Source: Okapia johnstoni
Taxonomy: Eukaryota > Chordata > Mammalia > Artiodactyla > Giraffidae
Reading direction: 5' to 3'
Assembly (NCBI GenBank): GCA_024291935.2
Contig: CM044310.1
Coordinates: 115,392,213-115,456,212 of the forward strand
Length of the DNA: 64,000 nucleotides
Positions 22,313 through 35,008 of the stretch are shown one piece after another (positions within the stretch are counted from its first letter, which is position 1; every line of letters starts with the position of its first letter). A program made the translations under genes and the position numbers. The notes under the pieces were generated by a model. That model was not told the origin of the DNA. It searched no databases and saw only the letters and a program-made list of their open reading frames with translations.

Positions 22313-22734
22313 CTGCATGGAGGGGAGGCAGAAAGAGTGAGCAGATGACGCATGGAATGAAATCAGGGATCCATACACTATGCTCACTCTGTGGGCACAG
22401 TTGCTAGCACAATGCTGGGCACATTTACGCTTGTTATAACTGGTATCCACCACCATGCATTTGCCCTTTAGCAAGCCTAATTCCTTTGCAGCGTGTTTTG
22501 TATACAGATTTCAAGGGTCTGTAAGGAGATCTTGTCCAGAGAGCCATGTGGTCTGAGAAGTGGCTTTTTTTGGCCCCTAATATGCTCAGCATTTAGATAT
22601 TTTTGTTTGTTAGGTACATTCTCACAACACTTGTTTTTTTTTTTTTCCTCCCTGTCATCTTCCCTTTATTGTTGCTGTTGGAATTATTATTCCTTTGGGA
22701 ACTGATTTGATTTCCCAAGGCAGGTAATACTGGC

Positions 22735-22858
22735 TTCAGTAGTTGCAGTGCACGCACTCAGTTGCCCCATGGCATGTGGGATTTTCCCAGACCAGGGATT
22801 GAACCTGTGCCCACTGCCTTGGCAGGCAGATTCTGAACCACTGGACCACCAGGGAAGT
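22735..22858 (-). mobile_element. CHR-type SINE, short form, antisense
   Basis: cagttgccccatggcatgtg to ggaccaccagggaagt; counterpart at 42545-42669. Confidence 0.82.
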
Positions 22859-22954
22859 TTTGTTGCTCTTTTTCTGAAAGAGTAGCCTGAAGCAAAGCAG
22901 GGGATATGGCTGAAGAGTTCACTCAGGATCAACTCAATAAAAAATATGACCTCA

Positions 22955-23905
22955 AATGTTTGAAGATTGGACTTCAGTGTTGAGGGCAAAAAAAAAATTG
23001 AAGGAACCTAAAGTGTTCAATATAGAAGTGATGATGCATCACAGCCTGGAAGGGCCAAAGACCAGGCAGATGAGGACAATAAAGAGTCTGTAGCATTATT
23101 CCTATAGACCAAGGACATCACTAGATTCTCTCTTGTTGACAGCAGCACCATCAACTGTCTTGGTGACCAGTGTGTCCTCAGCTGCCCAAGAAGCAGAAAG
23201 GATGTCGAGTTATGGCAGAATGTTGGCGGGCAGGAGGCAGAGTGAATGTCCACTGATGGCAGGATGCCCTCTGTGAGCATCAAAGAGTGGCATCAATAGA
23301 TCTCTTAATGACATTACTAAGATCTCTTTGCTTTATTTCATGTTGTATTTGATGATTCATTTGTCATCTCTCACTGATGATAATGGGGCTTCCCAGGTGG
23401 CAGCAGTGGTAAAGAACTTGCCTGCCAATGCAAAAGACGCAAGAGATGTGGATTCGATCCCTGGGTCAGGAAAATCCTCTGGAGGAGGGAATAGTAACCC
23501 ACTCTGATATTCTTGCCTGGACAATTCCATGGACAGAGGAGCCTGGTGGGCTACAGTCCAGGGGGTTGCAAAGAGTTGGACACGACTGATCGACTGAGAG
23601 TGCACACACAAGTGGCAAGCACCACTCTAGGGCCTGGAGTCAACAAGGAAGAACTCAAAGACCTTACATTTTAGTGGAGAGACATGTGGCAGAAACAAAT
23701 AAATAGAATACATATTCACTGGTGATGAGTACTAATGGGGAAAAAGATGAAACTATAGAGATGGGGAGAGATGCTATGTTGTATAGTTTATGAAAAGGAT
23801 CGGACATGACTGAACGACTAAACAACAATGGCCCTCTCCAGTGAAGATGTCCATGGGCTGTTAAAGAAACAGGTCTGAAGCCAGGGAGACGTACCACAGG
23901 TGAGA
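22955..23905. other. Copy-B-only segment of intron 3 (missing from copy C), includes a Bov-tA SINE
   Basis: Copy C joins aaaaaatatgacctc directly to gatgtgatactag near 42765, skipping about 950 bp found here. Within it 23384-23600 is a sense Bov-tA; about 23790-23860 has a BovA remnant (ggacatgactgaacgac). Confidence 0.7.
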
Positions 23906-23995
23906 TACTAGATTCATCACGTAGTTTTGAGAAAAACTGCAACATTTCAAGTATCTGAGAATGCTTAGAAGTTCTGCATAGTTAAATGTATAAAG

Positions 23996-24180
23996 GGCTT
24001 TCCCTGGTGATCCAGTGGCTAAGACTCTGTGCTCCAATTCAGGGGGCCAGGGTTCTATCCCTGGTCAGGGAACTAGATCCCACATGCTGCAATGAAAGAA
24101 CCTGTAAGCCACAACTAAGTTGGAAGAATTCACATTCCACATCTAAGACCTGATGCAGCCAAATAATTAATTAATTAATT
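23996..24180 (+). mobile_element. CHR-type SINE, short form
   Basis: gggctttccctggtgatcca to gatgcagccaaataattaat; counterpart at 42862-43020. Confidence 0.82.
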
Positions 24181-24208
24181 TAAAAAAATAGAGGTCCTGA
24201 GTGAATGC

Positions 24209-24417
24209 GTGCTAAGTCACTACAGTTGTGTCCGACTCTCTGCGACCCCAGGGACTGGAGCCTTCCAGGCTCCTCTGTCTATGGGATTTTCCTGGCAAGA
24301 ATACTGGAGGGGGTTGTTATGCCCTCCTCCAGGGGATCTTCCCGACCCAGGGGCAGAACCTGTATCTCCTGTGTTGCACCCAGATTCTTTACCCACTGAG
24401 CCACCTGGGAAGCCCAC
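24209..24417 (-). mobile_element. Bov-tA SINE, antisense
   Basis: gctaagtcactacagttgtg to gagccacctgggaagccc; counterpart at 43056-43230 with an internal deletion. Confidence 0.87.
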
Positions 24418-24866
24418 AAAGGTCCTGGGGTAATGTACACGTTTTTTAGACACAGAGGATGAGAGAATTAAGGGACTTTTAGAAAGATGCACACGTAAAT
24501 GGTGGAAAGTCGGGATTGTATGTATTGTCCAGGAAGCCAATGAAAGTTGACTTTCAGAAAGTCTCCTGACTCCCACAAATGTAGGAGAGTACAGGAGAAG
24601 AATGTGAGTGCTTTGTGTTAGTATTAGGTCATGGAGATTTAGAAAAAGCTAGGATAGTTTCTGATGGGGCAAACAAAAGGGCTGGTTGAAGTTCTGCTGC
24701 TTTACAAGTTCGTATGTGGATTTAGGAAATTTGGGTTCCAGTGGTGATGGAACCCTATACCCATGCATCGGTTAGATGTAGAGACATCAAGTTTGGTTAA
24801 AATAAAAAAAGAGGTCTGATGAAGGACTCTGACAACTCCCAGCTTTCATATTTTACATTCACTCAC

Positions 24867-24993
24867 CATTTCCTTCGACGAACCATTCAAAATATTGTTC
24901 CAATGACTGTGGTCTCTTAACCAATTTTGCACTCCTCCAGAAAAAATAACCAGACACTAAAACATCTCTGGGATTTCTGATGAGGTAGATCAT
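24867..24993 (-). CDS. SULT2A1: SULT2A copy B, coding exon 3
   Basis: 127 bp; acceptor ctttaag, donor ATG|gtgagt. Encodes [18 protein letters not shown] and EQYFEWFVEGN. Arg121 and Ser129 present. Confidence 0.92.
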
Positions 24994-25244
24994 CTTAAAG
25001 AGAAAAATTGGATCATGAAAAATCAATAGTAATTTTCCAACCTTCTTGAACATCATAAAAATGGAGAGAAAATCATTTCCTAGATAGTACCCTTTAAATA
25101 TCAATGGATTATTTTAATAAATTAGTTATGACATTCATTAGTCAAATATGTATTTTAAAGTTCCTGTGAACTAGTCACTGGACTAATAGTAAGGACCTAA
25201 CTAAGGAAGAGGAAAGCATTGTTCTTTCTCTCTGGGATATTATA

Positions 25245-25400
25245 GACTAAAGAATCTGCCTGTCATTGCAAGAGATGCCAGAGACATGGGTTCAATCCCT
25301 GGGTAGGGAAGATGCCCAGAGAAGGAGATGGCAACCCAGTCCAGTATTCTTGCCAGGAGAATCTCATGGATAGAGGAGACATGACTCAGCATGCACCCAC
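25245..25400 (+). mobile_element. Bov-tA SINE, partial
   Basis: aaagaatctgcctgtcattg to gacatgactcagcatgca; counterpart at 44080-44260. In intron 2 of copy B. Confidence 0.8.
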
Positions 25401-25422
25401 ATAATGGGAAACACAGGAAGAT

Positions 25423-27260
25423 TTTAACAGGTAAGCAATATTATATTTGTGTACTCTAGTTTAAAGATTACTAATAGAATAGATGAACAAATCATATGTC
25501 CTTAGAGACACACAGCAATATATATCCATACATACACACAACATCATGAATGAATCTCACAGACATTATTGTTGGGGAAATTCATGGAGGTTTGACTCAT
25601 TGAACCACTCACCTGTGAGCTGGATCTAGGCAAGTGGAGGCACCTTACCCCTCCCCCTTATATGTTCATATAAGGAGTGTGTTCCACTTGAGTTCTCTGT
25701 AGCACCAGAAGCTGCCCAAGGATAGAGCCTTGAGATTGTAATGTGTTATTGAAACAATGTGGATCGTGTTCATGTCTCAAACCAGGTAAAGTCTCTCTAC
25801 ACAAACTTTTAAGATGGGGTGGGCAGGTGCAGAAAGCTACTTGTCTTGTGGCTGCCTAAGACACACCTCATGAGTAAGTGCCCTTGCTTATTTTTTAAAA
25901 TAATTGTATTGATGTATTTTTGACTGTGCTGGGTCTCTGTTGCTGTGCCGGCTTTCTCGTTGCAGTACACGGGCTTCTCATTGCACTGGCTTCTCTTGAT
26001 GCTGATCACAGGCTCTAGGGCATGTGGGTTTCAGTCGTCTCAGGCTCCAGATCACAGGCTCAGTAGTTGTGGGGCATGGGGTTAGTTGTTCCTCAGCATG
26101 TGGGATTCTCCAGGACCAGGGATCGGACCCATGTCTCCTGGGTTGGTAAGCAGATTCTTTACCACTGAGCCACCAGGAGAGCCCCTCCCTTGCTTATTAA
26201 ACCTGCCACCTACCAATCTGGAATGGTCTGCTTCTTTCTTATAGGTCTATCCCTGCCTTCTGCATGTGGGGTCCAGTTTCATGTTATACCCAGCCAGCTC
26301 CTGAGGACATTGTGTACCAACAATTATCTTGAGTGAAAGAAGTCAGATGTTCGGGCTTGCCTGGTGGCTCAGTGATAAAGAATGCGCCTGCCAATGCAAG
26401 AGACAGGAGTTCAATCTCTGGTCTGGGAGTATCCCACGTGCCTCAGACAGCTAGGCCCATGTGCCGCAACTATTGAGCCTGTGTCCTAGAGGCCGACATC
26501 CCCAACTACTGATGCCCAAGCACCCTGGAGCCCGAGCACCGCAACAAGAGATGCCATTTCAATGAGAAGCCTGAGCACTGCAACTGGAGAGTGGTTCCTG
26601 CTTTTGGCAACTAGAGAAGAGCCCGAGCAAAAGCAGACTCAGCATAGCCAAAAATTTATTAAAAAAAAATTTTTTTTAAGACTCTGGAAAAACAGATATA
26701 AAAAAAGAAGTCAGATGTTCATATGATATGAGTCTATGTATATGAAGTTCAAGAACAAGCTAAACTATAGAGCGAAGAGTCAAAGGGGCATGGTTACCTC
26801 TGTGGGTGGGCATTGACTGGGGCGGTGTGTGGGGAAACATTCTGGGGGAGCAGAAATGGTCTAAATCAGGGTTCTGGAAGGCAGTTTCCTAGTTAGCTAC
26901 TAGTTAGTATGCAGAGATTGAACAAGCTAATCCTTAAGATTAGTGCATGCATACAGACACATACATACACATGCAAGAATACTTGGCATTTCAACATCTG
27001 AGTCATATCTTGATTTGGTATCAGCTCTCTTGGTGACATTATTCTAGGCCCTTGGGCTTCCCTTGTGGCTCAGCTGGTAAATAATCTGCCTGGTAAAGAA
27101 TCTGCCTGTAATGCGGGAGACCTGGGTTTGATCCCTGGGTTGGGAGTTTCCCTGAACAAGGGAAAGGCTACCCACTCCAGTATTGTGGCCTGGAGAATTC
27201 CATGGACTGTACAGTCCATGGGGTCTCAAAGAGTCGGACACGACTAAGCGACTTTCACTA
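25423..27260 (+). repeat. Intronic direct repeat, unit 1 (about 1.8 kb)
   Basis: Matches 29891-31690 in the same order, including an antisense CHR SINE (25880-26188), a sense CHR SINE (26358-26690) and a Bov-tA (27056-27258). Copy C has one full equivalent at about 44285-45610. Repeat elements inside are homologous between units, so they predate the duplication. Confidence 0.85.
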
Positions 27261-27448
27261 ATCTCTCTCTAAACTTCAGTTTCCCTGTACAGTCACTTCA
27301 CAATCACCAATAAGTCACATATAAATAGGTGGATTTTAAAAATCTTAGAAAATGATGGGTTAACAAAAAATCTTAATTGTTCTGCGACATATTGAAATTT
27401 CGAAAAGGTGAATATCTTTCAAAGTTTCACAATCTCTTTTTTAAATTG

Positions 27449-27858
27449 AAGTATATTGGTAAAGAACCTGCCTGCAATGCGGAAGACACAGGAGATGAGA
27501 GTTCCATCCATGGGTTGGGAAGACCCCTGGAGAAGGAAATGTCAACCCACTCCAGTATTCTTGCCTGGAAATATCCCATGGACAGAGGAGCCTGGCAGGC
27601 TACAATCCATGGGGTCCCAAAAGAGTTGGACACAACTGAAAGAAAGTGAAAGTGAAGTTGCTTTGTCGTGTCTGACTCTTTGCCACCCCGTGGACAGTAG
27701 CCCACCAGGCTCCTCCATCCATGGAATTTTCCAGGCAAGAGTACTGGAGTGGGTTGCCATTTTCTTCTCCAGGGGATCTTCCTGACCCAGGGATCAAACC
27801 CGGGTTTCCCGCATTGCAGGCAGACGCTTTTACCGTCTGAGCCACCAGGAAAGCCAGG
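27449..27858. mobile_element. Pair of Bov-tA SINEs in opposite orientation
   Basis: 27449-27640 is sense (aaagaacctgcctgcaatgc to ggacacaactgaaag); 27650-27858 is antisense (gttgctttgtcgtgtctgac to gccaccaggaaagcc). They form an inverted pair of about 190 bp arms. Counterpart pair at 45743-46140 in copy C. Confidence 0.85.
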
Positions 27859-28550
27859 ATACAACTGGGCACATATGCAATTATCTTTTAGAGCAACAAA
27901 GGATGGTTTGTTGTTGTTGTTGTTCAGTTGCTCAGTCTTGTCCGACTCTTTGCAACTCCATGGACTGCAGCACGCCACGCTTCCCTGTTCATCACCATCT
28001 CCCGGAGCTTGCTCAAACTCATGTCCAATGAGGCAGTGATACCATGCAACCATCTCGTCCTCTGTCATCCCCTTCACTCCCGTTTTCAATCTTTCCCAGC
28101 ATCAGGGTCTTTTCTAATGAGTCAGCTCTTCACATCAGGTGGTCAAAGTATTGGGGCTTCAGCTTAAGTGTCAGTCCTTCTAAAGAATATTCAGGATTGA
28201 TTTCCTTTAGGATTGACTGGTTTGATCTTGCAACCAAGGGACTCTCAAGAGTCTTCTCTAGCACCATAGTTCAAAATCATCATTTCTTTGGTGTTCAGCC
28301 TTCTTCATGGTCTAACTCTAACATCCATACATGACTACTAGAAAAACCATAGCTTTGACCTTTGTCAGAAAGTCATGTCTCTGCTTTTTAATATGCTGTC
28401 TAAGTTGGTCATAGATTTTTTTCCCAAGGAGAAAGCGTCTTTTAATTTCACGGCTACAGTCACCACCTGCAGTGATTTGGAGCCCCGAAAAATAAAGTCT
28501 GTCACTGTTTCCATTGTTTCCCCATGTATTTGCCATGAAGTGATGGGCCT

Positions 28551-29615
28551 GGACATATACGTCTGCTTTATTGACTATGCCGAAGACTTTGACTGCGTGG
28601 ATCACAACAAACTGAAAAATTCTTAAAGAGAAGGGAATATCAGACCACCTTACCTGCCTCCTGAGAAATCTGTATGCAGGTTAAGAAGCAACAGTTAGAA
28701 CTGGACATGGAACAACAGACTGCTTCCAAATCAGGAAAGGAGTATGTGAAGGCTGTATATTGTCACCCTGCTTATTCAACTTATATGCAGAATACATCAT
28801 GTGAAATGGCAGGCTGGATGAAGCACAAGCTGGAAGATTGCTGGGAGAAATATCAATAACCTCAGATATGCATATAACACCACCCTTATGGCAGAAAGCG
28901 AAGAAGAACTAAAGAGCCTCTTGATGAAAGTGAAAGGGGAGAATGAAAAAGTTGACTTAAGACTCAACATTTAGAAAACAAAGATCATGGCATCTGGTCC
29001 CATCACATCATGGCAAATAGATGGGGAAACAATGAAAACAGTGACAGACTTTATTCTTGGGGCTCCAAACTCACTTCAGATGTTGATTGCAGCCATGAAA
29101 TTAAAAGATGCTTGCTCCTTGGAAGAAAAATTATGACCAACTTAGACAGCATATTAAAAAGCAGAGCCATGACTTTGTCAACAAAGGTCCATCTAGCTAA
29201 AGCTACGTTTTTTTCAGTAGTCATGTGTGGATGTGAGAGTTGGAGTATAAAGAAAGCTGAGTGCCGAAGAATTGATGCTTTTGAACTGTGGTGTTGGAGA
29301 AGACTCTTGAGAGTCCCTTGGGCAGCAAGGAGATCCAACCAGTCCATCCTAAAGGAAATCAGTTGTGAATATTCATTGGAAGGACCAATGCTGAAGCTGA
29401 AACTCCAATACTTTGGCCACTTGGTGGGAAGAACTGACTCATAGGAAAAGACCCTAATGCTGGGAAAGATTGAAGGCAGGAGGAGAAGAGGGTGACAGAG
29501 GATGAGATGGTTGGATGGCATCACCGACTCAATGGACATGAGTTTAAGTGGCTTGGCGTGCTGCAGTCCATGGGGTCGAAAACAGTCAGACACAACTGAG
29601 AGACTGAACTGAACT
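28551..29615 (+). mobile_element. Inner sense BovB inserted in the outer BovB (copy B)
   Basis: Runs from tctgctttattgactatgcc to gagactgaactgaactgaac. The ORF is broken by several frameshifts (for example ctgaaaaattcttaaagaga). Target duplicate approximately tgatggg / tgatgag. Confidence 0.85.
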
Positions 29616-29890
29616 GAACTGATGAGACCAGATGCCATGATCTTCATTTTTTGAATGTTGAGTTTTAAGCCAGCTTTTTCATTCTCCTCTTTCACTTTCA
29701 TCAACAGGCTCTTTAGTTCCTGTTTGCTTCTGCCATAAGGGTGGTGTCATCTGCATATCTGAGTTTATTATTATTTCTCCTGGCAATCTTAATTCCAGCT
29801 GTTCTTCATCCAGCCTGGCATTTTGCATGATGTAGCATTACTTGACTAGCGTGTGAGATGAGTGCAATTTGTGTGGTAGTCATTGCCTTT

Positions 29891-31690
29891 AATATGTTAG
29901 TGATATTTTATTTGTGTAGTATAGTGTAAAGATTACTAATGGAAAAGATGAACAAATCATGTGATCCTTAGAGACACACAGTAACATATATTCATACATA
30001 CACACGACATCATGAAAGAACCTCACGTACATTATTGTTGGGAAAATCATGGAGGTTTGATTCATTGAACCATTGACCTTAGAGCTGGATCTAGGCCAGT
30101 GGAGGCACCTTACCCCTCCCCTTATATGTTTGTATAAGGAGTATGTTCCACTTGAGTTCTCTGTAGCACCAGAAGCTGCCCAAGGATAGAGCCTTGAGAT
30201 TGTAATGTGGTATTGAAACAATGTGGATTGTGTACATGTCTAAAACCAGGTAAAGTCTCTCTATACAAACTTTTAAGATGGGGTGGGCAGGTGCAGAAAG
30301 CTACTTGTCTTGTGGTTGCCTAAGACACACCTCATGAGTAAGTACCCTTGCTTATTTTTTAAAATAATTTTATTGATTTATTTTTGACTGTACTGGGTCT
30401 CTGTTGCTGTGCTGGTTTTCTTGTTGCAGTACACGGGCTTCTCATTGCACTGGCTTCTCTTGTTGCTGATCACAGGCTGTAGGGCATGTGAGTTTCAGTC
30501 ATTTCGGTTCCCAGGCTCCAGATCACAGGCTCAGTAGTTGTGGGGCATGGGGTTAGTTGTTCCTCAGCATGTGGGATTCTCTAGGACCAGGGATCGGACC
30601 CATGTCTCCTGGGTTGGTAAGCAGATTCTTTACCACTGAGCCACCAGGAGAGTCCCTCCCTTGCTTATTAAACCTGCCACCTGCCAATCTGGAATGGTCT
30701 GCCTCTTTCTTACAGGTCTATCCCTGCCCTCTGCATGTGGGGTCCAGTTTCATATTATACCCAGCCAGCTCCTGAGGATGTTGTGTACCAACAATTATCT
30801 TGAGTGAAAGAAGTCAGATGTTCAGGCTTGCCTGGTGGCTCAGTGATAAAGAATGTGCCTGCCAATGCAAGAGACAGGAGTTCAATCTCTGGTCTGGGAA
30901 GATCCCACGTGCCTCAGACAGCTAGGCCCATGTGCTGCAACTATTGAGCCTGTGCCCTAGAGCCCGACATCCCCAACTACTGAAGCCCAAGCTCCACGAC
31001 AATAGATGCCACTTCAATGAGAAGCCTGAGCACTGCAATTGGAGAGTGGTCCCTGCTTTTGGCAACTAGAGAAAAGCCCGAGCAAAAGCAGACTCAGCAT
31101 AGCTAAAAATTTATTAAAAAAAATTTTTTTAAGACTCTGGAAAAACAGATATAAAAAAAGAAGTCAGATGTTCATATGCTATGAGTCTATGTATATGAAG
31201 TTCAAGAACAAGCTACTATAGAGCAAAGAGTCAAAGGGGCATGGTTACCTCTGTGGGTGGGCATTGACTGGGGCGGTGTGTGGGGAAACATTCTGGGGGA
31301 ACAGAAATGGTCTAAATCAGGGTTCTGGAAGGCAGTTTCCGAGTTAGCTATGTATATAGAGATTGAACAAGCTAATCCTTAAGATTAGTGCATGCATACA
31401 GACACATACATACACATGCAAGAATACTTGGCATTTCAACATCTGAGTCATATCTTGATTTGGTATCAGCCTTCTTTGTGACATTATTCTAGGCCCTTGG
31501 CTTTCCCTTGTGACTCAGCTGGTAAATAATCCTCCTGTAATGCGGGAGACCTGGGTTTGATCCCTGGGTTGGGAAGATTCCCTGAACAAGGGAAAGGCTA
31601 CCCACTCCAGTATTGTGGCCTGGAGAATTCCATGGACTGTATAGTCCATGGAGTCGCAAAGAGTCAGACACGACTGAGTGACTGAACTGA
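29891..31690 (+). repeat. Intronic direct repeat, unit 2
   Basis: Second copy of 25423-27260 (antisense CHR 30350-30655, sense CHR 30828-31135, Bov-tA 31497-31690). It is wedged inside the outer antisense BovB: BovB sequence ends at about 29880 and resumes at about 31695. Confidence 0.85.
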
Positions 31691-32446
31691 ACTGAACTGA
31701 ACTCTGCATATAAGTTAAATATGCAGGGTGACAATATACAGCCTTGACATACTTCTTTCCCAATTAGGAACTGGTCTCTTATTCCATGTCCAGTTCTAAC
31801 TGTTGCTTCTTGACCTGCATACAGATTTCTCAGAGGGCAGGTCAGGTGGTCTGGTATTCCCATCTCTTGAAGAATTTTTCACAGTTTGTTGTGATCCACA
31901 GAGTCAAAGACTTTGGGTAGTCCATGAAGCAAAAGTAGATGTGTTTCTGGAATTCTCTTGCTTTTTCTATGATCCAACGGATATTAGCAATTTGATCTGT
32001 GGTTTCTCTGCCTTTTCTAAATCCAGCTTGAACGTCAGGAAGTTCTCGGTTCACATACTGTTGACCCCTGGCTTGGAGAACTTTGAGCATTACTTTGCTA
32101 GCATGTGAGACGAGTGCAGTTGTGCGGTACTTTGAACGTTCTTTGGCAAAGGAGTGTTATCTAGGGTATCATACAGTTATAAATTCTAGTTTGGCTTTAA
32201 ATGTGGTTTTTGAAGGTTTGGGCATTATGGTCTCTTTTTGTCTCTGGTTTACATCTGGCTAATATAACCTCTGGAATGATCTATACCTTTGTACTTAGTA
32301 TGGCTGTGGTGTGTACAAGCAGAATCTCAGGCCCCACTCCATACCTACTGAATACAATTGCATTTCAATTAGATCTTCAACTGGTTGCTAGGTAAATTGA
32401 AGCTTAATGACTATGGATCAAGCCTATCTTGACTACGTGCACTGAC

Positions 32447-32655
32447 CTTGGCCTTGGACTTGAAGAAAGACCTGGGGAAGAGTTGGACAGGGAGGTGAGA
32501 AGTGTTGAAACGTGGGCCTTCCTTATCTTTTAGTAGATTATACCCACTGAAAGCCTCTACCCAAGGGGAGCGCTCCCCAATGGGCACAGATTGGATCCAC
32601 TTGGGATCCCCCTTAGAATGAGTCAGGCAGACAGTTTCCATCAACCAGTTCGTTC
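32447..32655 (-). CDS. SULT2A1: SULT2A copy B, coding exon 2
   Basis: 209 bp; acceptor ctatctag, donor AAG|gtcagt. Contains PIGERSPWV (Gly72 for Trp72) and [11 protein letters not shown] with His99. Open throughout. Confidence 0.92.
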
Positions 32656-32691
32656 CTAGATAGAGAAAGGAAAAACATGGTCAGTCATTTT

Positions 32692-32815
32692 GTGCTTAGT
32701 CGCTCAGTCGTGTCCAACTGTTTGCAACCCCACGGACTGTAGCCCCTCAAACACCTCTGTCCATGGAGATTCTCCAGGCAAGAACACTGGAGTAGGTTGC
32801 CATTTCTTTCTCTGG
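32692..32815 (-). mobile_element. BovA SINE, antisense, intron 1 of copy B
   Basis: cttagtcgctcagtcgtgtc to ggttgccatttctttctctgg; counterpart at 49132-49256. Confidence 0.83.
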
Positions 32816-33879
32816 TCAGCCATTTTAATCTGACTTAAAAAAATCCTCATAAAGTATACAGATCACCAAGGCACCATCTTAACCATTTCCAGGAGTACAG
32901 TTCAGCTGGGCTAAGTATATTTACTCTGTTGTGTAACCAACCTCCAGAACTTTCTCATCGTGCAAAACTGAAACTTGGACCCATTATATAACAACTTTCC
33001 ATTTCCTCCTCTTTCCAGTCCCAGCCAGTCTCCGGCAACCACTTTACTTTCTGTTTCTGATAATCTCATTTACGTGGAATCATACAGTGTCTCACTTACT
33101 TTGCTTAGGGTAATATCTTCATAGTGTATCCATGTTGTCGTGTGAGTCAGACCTTCATTCCTTCTTAAGGTTGAATAGTGTTCTATTATATGTAGCTACT
33201 ACATTTTGTTCCATCTGTCAGTGGACATTTGGTTTGCTTCCACCATTGGTTATTTATTAAATCCTCTGATACATGTTCCCACTGCCCTTGGCAATGGAAA
33301 CTACCACACCACTTCTAAGGTCGTCAGCCTTCCTTCTTGCCCAATCACAGTCCCTCAACGACCCCACCCCTCACAGATATATGATTCACATCCTCTCAGT
33401 CCCTTGGATTTGTCAGGCTTTTTTCCAATTCCTGACCACGATCCATGCTGATACTTTTATCAGAAAATGTCCCTTTTCACAAAATAATTTCACATTCATT
33501 CCTTTTATCTCAACATAGATGTCATTTCCTCCACTTTTTTGTTTTGGCTGAGATAATTGTGTTTTACTCCCTGCCTCCCCCCTCTATTATAACTAACAAG
33601 TGAAAATGTATATATTTAACATTGTCCGTTCAAAAGCAGTAGGGTCAACATGACAATACTAAACCCTCCACTGCCCCATTATATTATACCAGTAACTTGA
33701 TAAGCCTTGTTCTCACTAGCAGGGAGCTTATCGATTCTTTAATACAAAGCAGAAATATTAAGAGAAAAATAATGAAGATATACTTTACATAGAAATGCAT
33801 ATGACATAGTTTTAAAATATGATATATATATATAAATATCAAGGAAAATAAATATGGTTTAAAATTTTTTTTAAAATGT
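32816..33879. other. Intron 1 of copy B: old L1 remnant then unique sequence
   Basis: 32860-33250 is an old antisense L1 remnant shared with A and C; 33250-33880 is unique, paralogous to 7150-8336 and 49700-50330. An (at)n tract lies near 33820-33836. No coding signal. Confidence 0.5.
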
Positions 33880-34116
33880 AGGCCTCCCCTGGTGGTTAAG
33901 AATCTGCCTGCCAATGCAAGAGACACGGGTTCCACCCTTGGTCCAGGAAGATTTCGTCTGATAAGGGCAACTAAGCGTGTGTACCACAGTGACTGAGCCC
34001 CACGCTACACCTACTGAAGCTCTAGAGTCTGTCCTCAACAACAAGAGAAGCTGCCCACCGCAACTAGAGAGTAGCCCACTCAGCCATGAAGATCCAGCAC
34101 AGCCAAAAAGAAATAA
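33880..34116 (+). mobile_element. CHR-type SINE, intron 1 of copy B
   Basis: ggcctcccctggtggttaag to gatccagcacagccaaaaag; shared slot with A and C. Confidence 0.82.
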
Positions 34117-34213
34117 TAATAATAATCAAAAGGTAAAAATCCAAATTCTTGAAAAAAAGAATGCATATCTTCTTTAAGGTATACATGTTAATTTGATATA
34201 TGTACACATTGTG

Positions 34214-34424
34214 AGGGATTCACAGTGGCTCAATGGTAAAGAATCCACTTGCCAACGTAGGAGGTTCGATCCCTGGGTCGGGAAGATCCCCTGGAGAAGG
34301 AAATGACAACCCATGCCAGAATTCTTGCCTGGAGAATCCCAAAGACAGAGGAGCCCGGTGGGCTACAGTCCAGGGGGTCCCAAAAGAGTCGGATATGACT
34401 TATCGACTAAACAACAACAATGAC
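34214..34424 (+). mobile_element. Bov-tA SINE, intron 1 of copy B
   Basis: ggattcacagtggctcaatg to cgactaaacaacaacaatg; shared slot with A and C. Confidence 0.85.
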
Positions 34425-34675
34425 ACCACATTGTGAAATGCCCACCACAGTCAAGCTAATTAACATATTCATCATCTCACATAATTACCTCCCTCCCCCA
34501 TGTCTTCTATAGACTTCCCTGGCCAGCCATCTCCTTCCACCCCTCTCTGCAAACACCTGAATCTGCCTTGTGATTCACTCCCATGGGTTCCCCTGATGCC
34601 TTAGATTATCCCTCTGAGCACTCAGCTTATTGTGTAACTCCCTGTCTAGATCCTTTCCTCTTAAAGCCAGTGGCT

Positions 34676-34892
34676 GTTGTTGTTCAGTTGTTCCATCATG
34701 TCCGACTGTTCGTGACCCCGTGAACTGCAGCACGCCAGGCTTCCCTTTCCTCTCTATGCCCCAGCGTTTGCTCAAACTCATGTCCATCGAGTCGGTGATG
34801 CCATCCAGCCATCTCATCCTTTGTTGCCCGCTTCTCCTCCTGCCCTTAATCTTTCCCAGCATCAGGATCATTTCCAACGACAGAGCTCTTCA
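34676..34892 (-). mobile_element. BovB 3' end, antisense, shared by copies B and C only
   Basis: gttgttcagttgttccatca to ccaacgacagagctcttc. Counterpart at 51109-51330. Copy A lacks it: sequence near 9143 runs uninterrupted. It marks B and C as sister copies. Confidence 0.85.
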
Positions 34893-35008
34893 GTGGAATC
34901 AGTGCCCATTTCTATTCCCCCAACGCGTTGTCGGCATACAGAAAATATTCCGCCTGTCTGCTGAATGAATGAGGGAGCCTTTCTCAGCGTCTGGTCCTGC
35001 TTTCTTAC

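Larger units (their letters stand above)
27905..32130 (-). mobile_element. Outer antisense BovB in intron 2 of copy B, interrupted twice
   Basis: Antisense BovB pieces at 27905-28550, about 29616-29880 and about 31695-32130. The first and second pieces are contiguous in the BovB sequence across the inner sense BovB (28551-29615); the third continues upstream across repeat unit 2. Every frame is broken. Confidence 0.82.

Noticed and set aside
27427..28089. 220-codon minus ORF and overlapping ORFs
   Set aside because: Chance open frames across two Bov-tA SINEs and BovB sequence; no domain.
29051..29704. 217-codon minus ORF
   Set aside because: Antisense shadow of the inner BovB.
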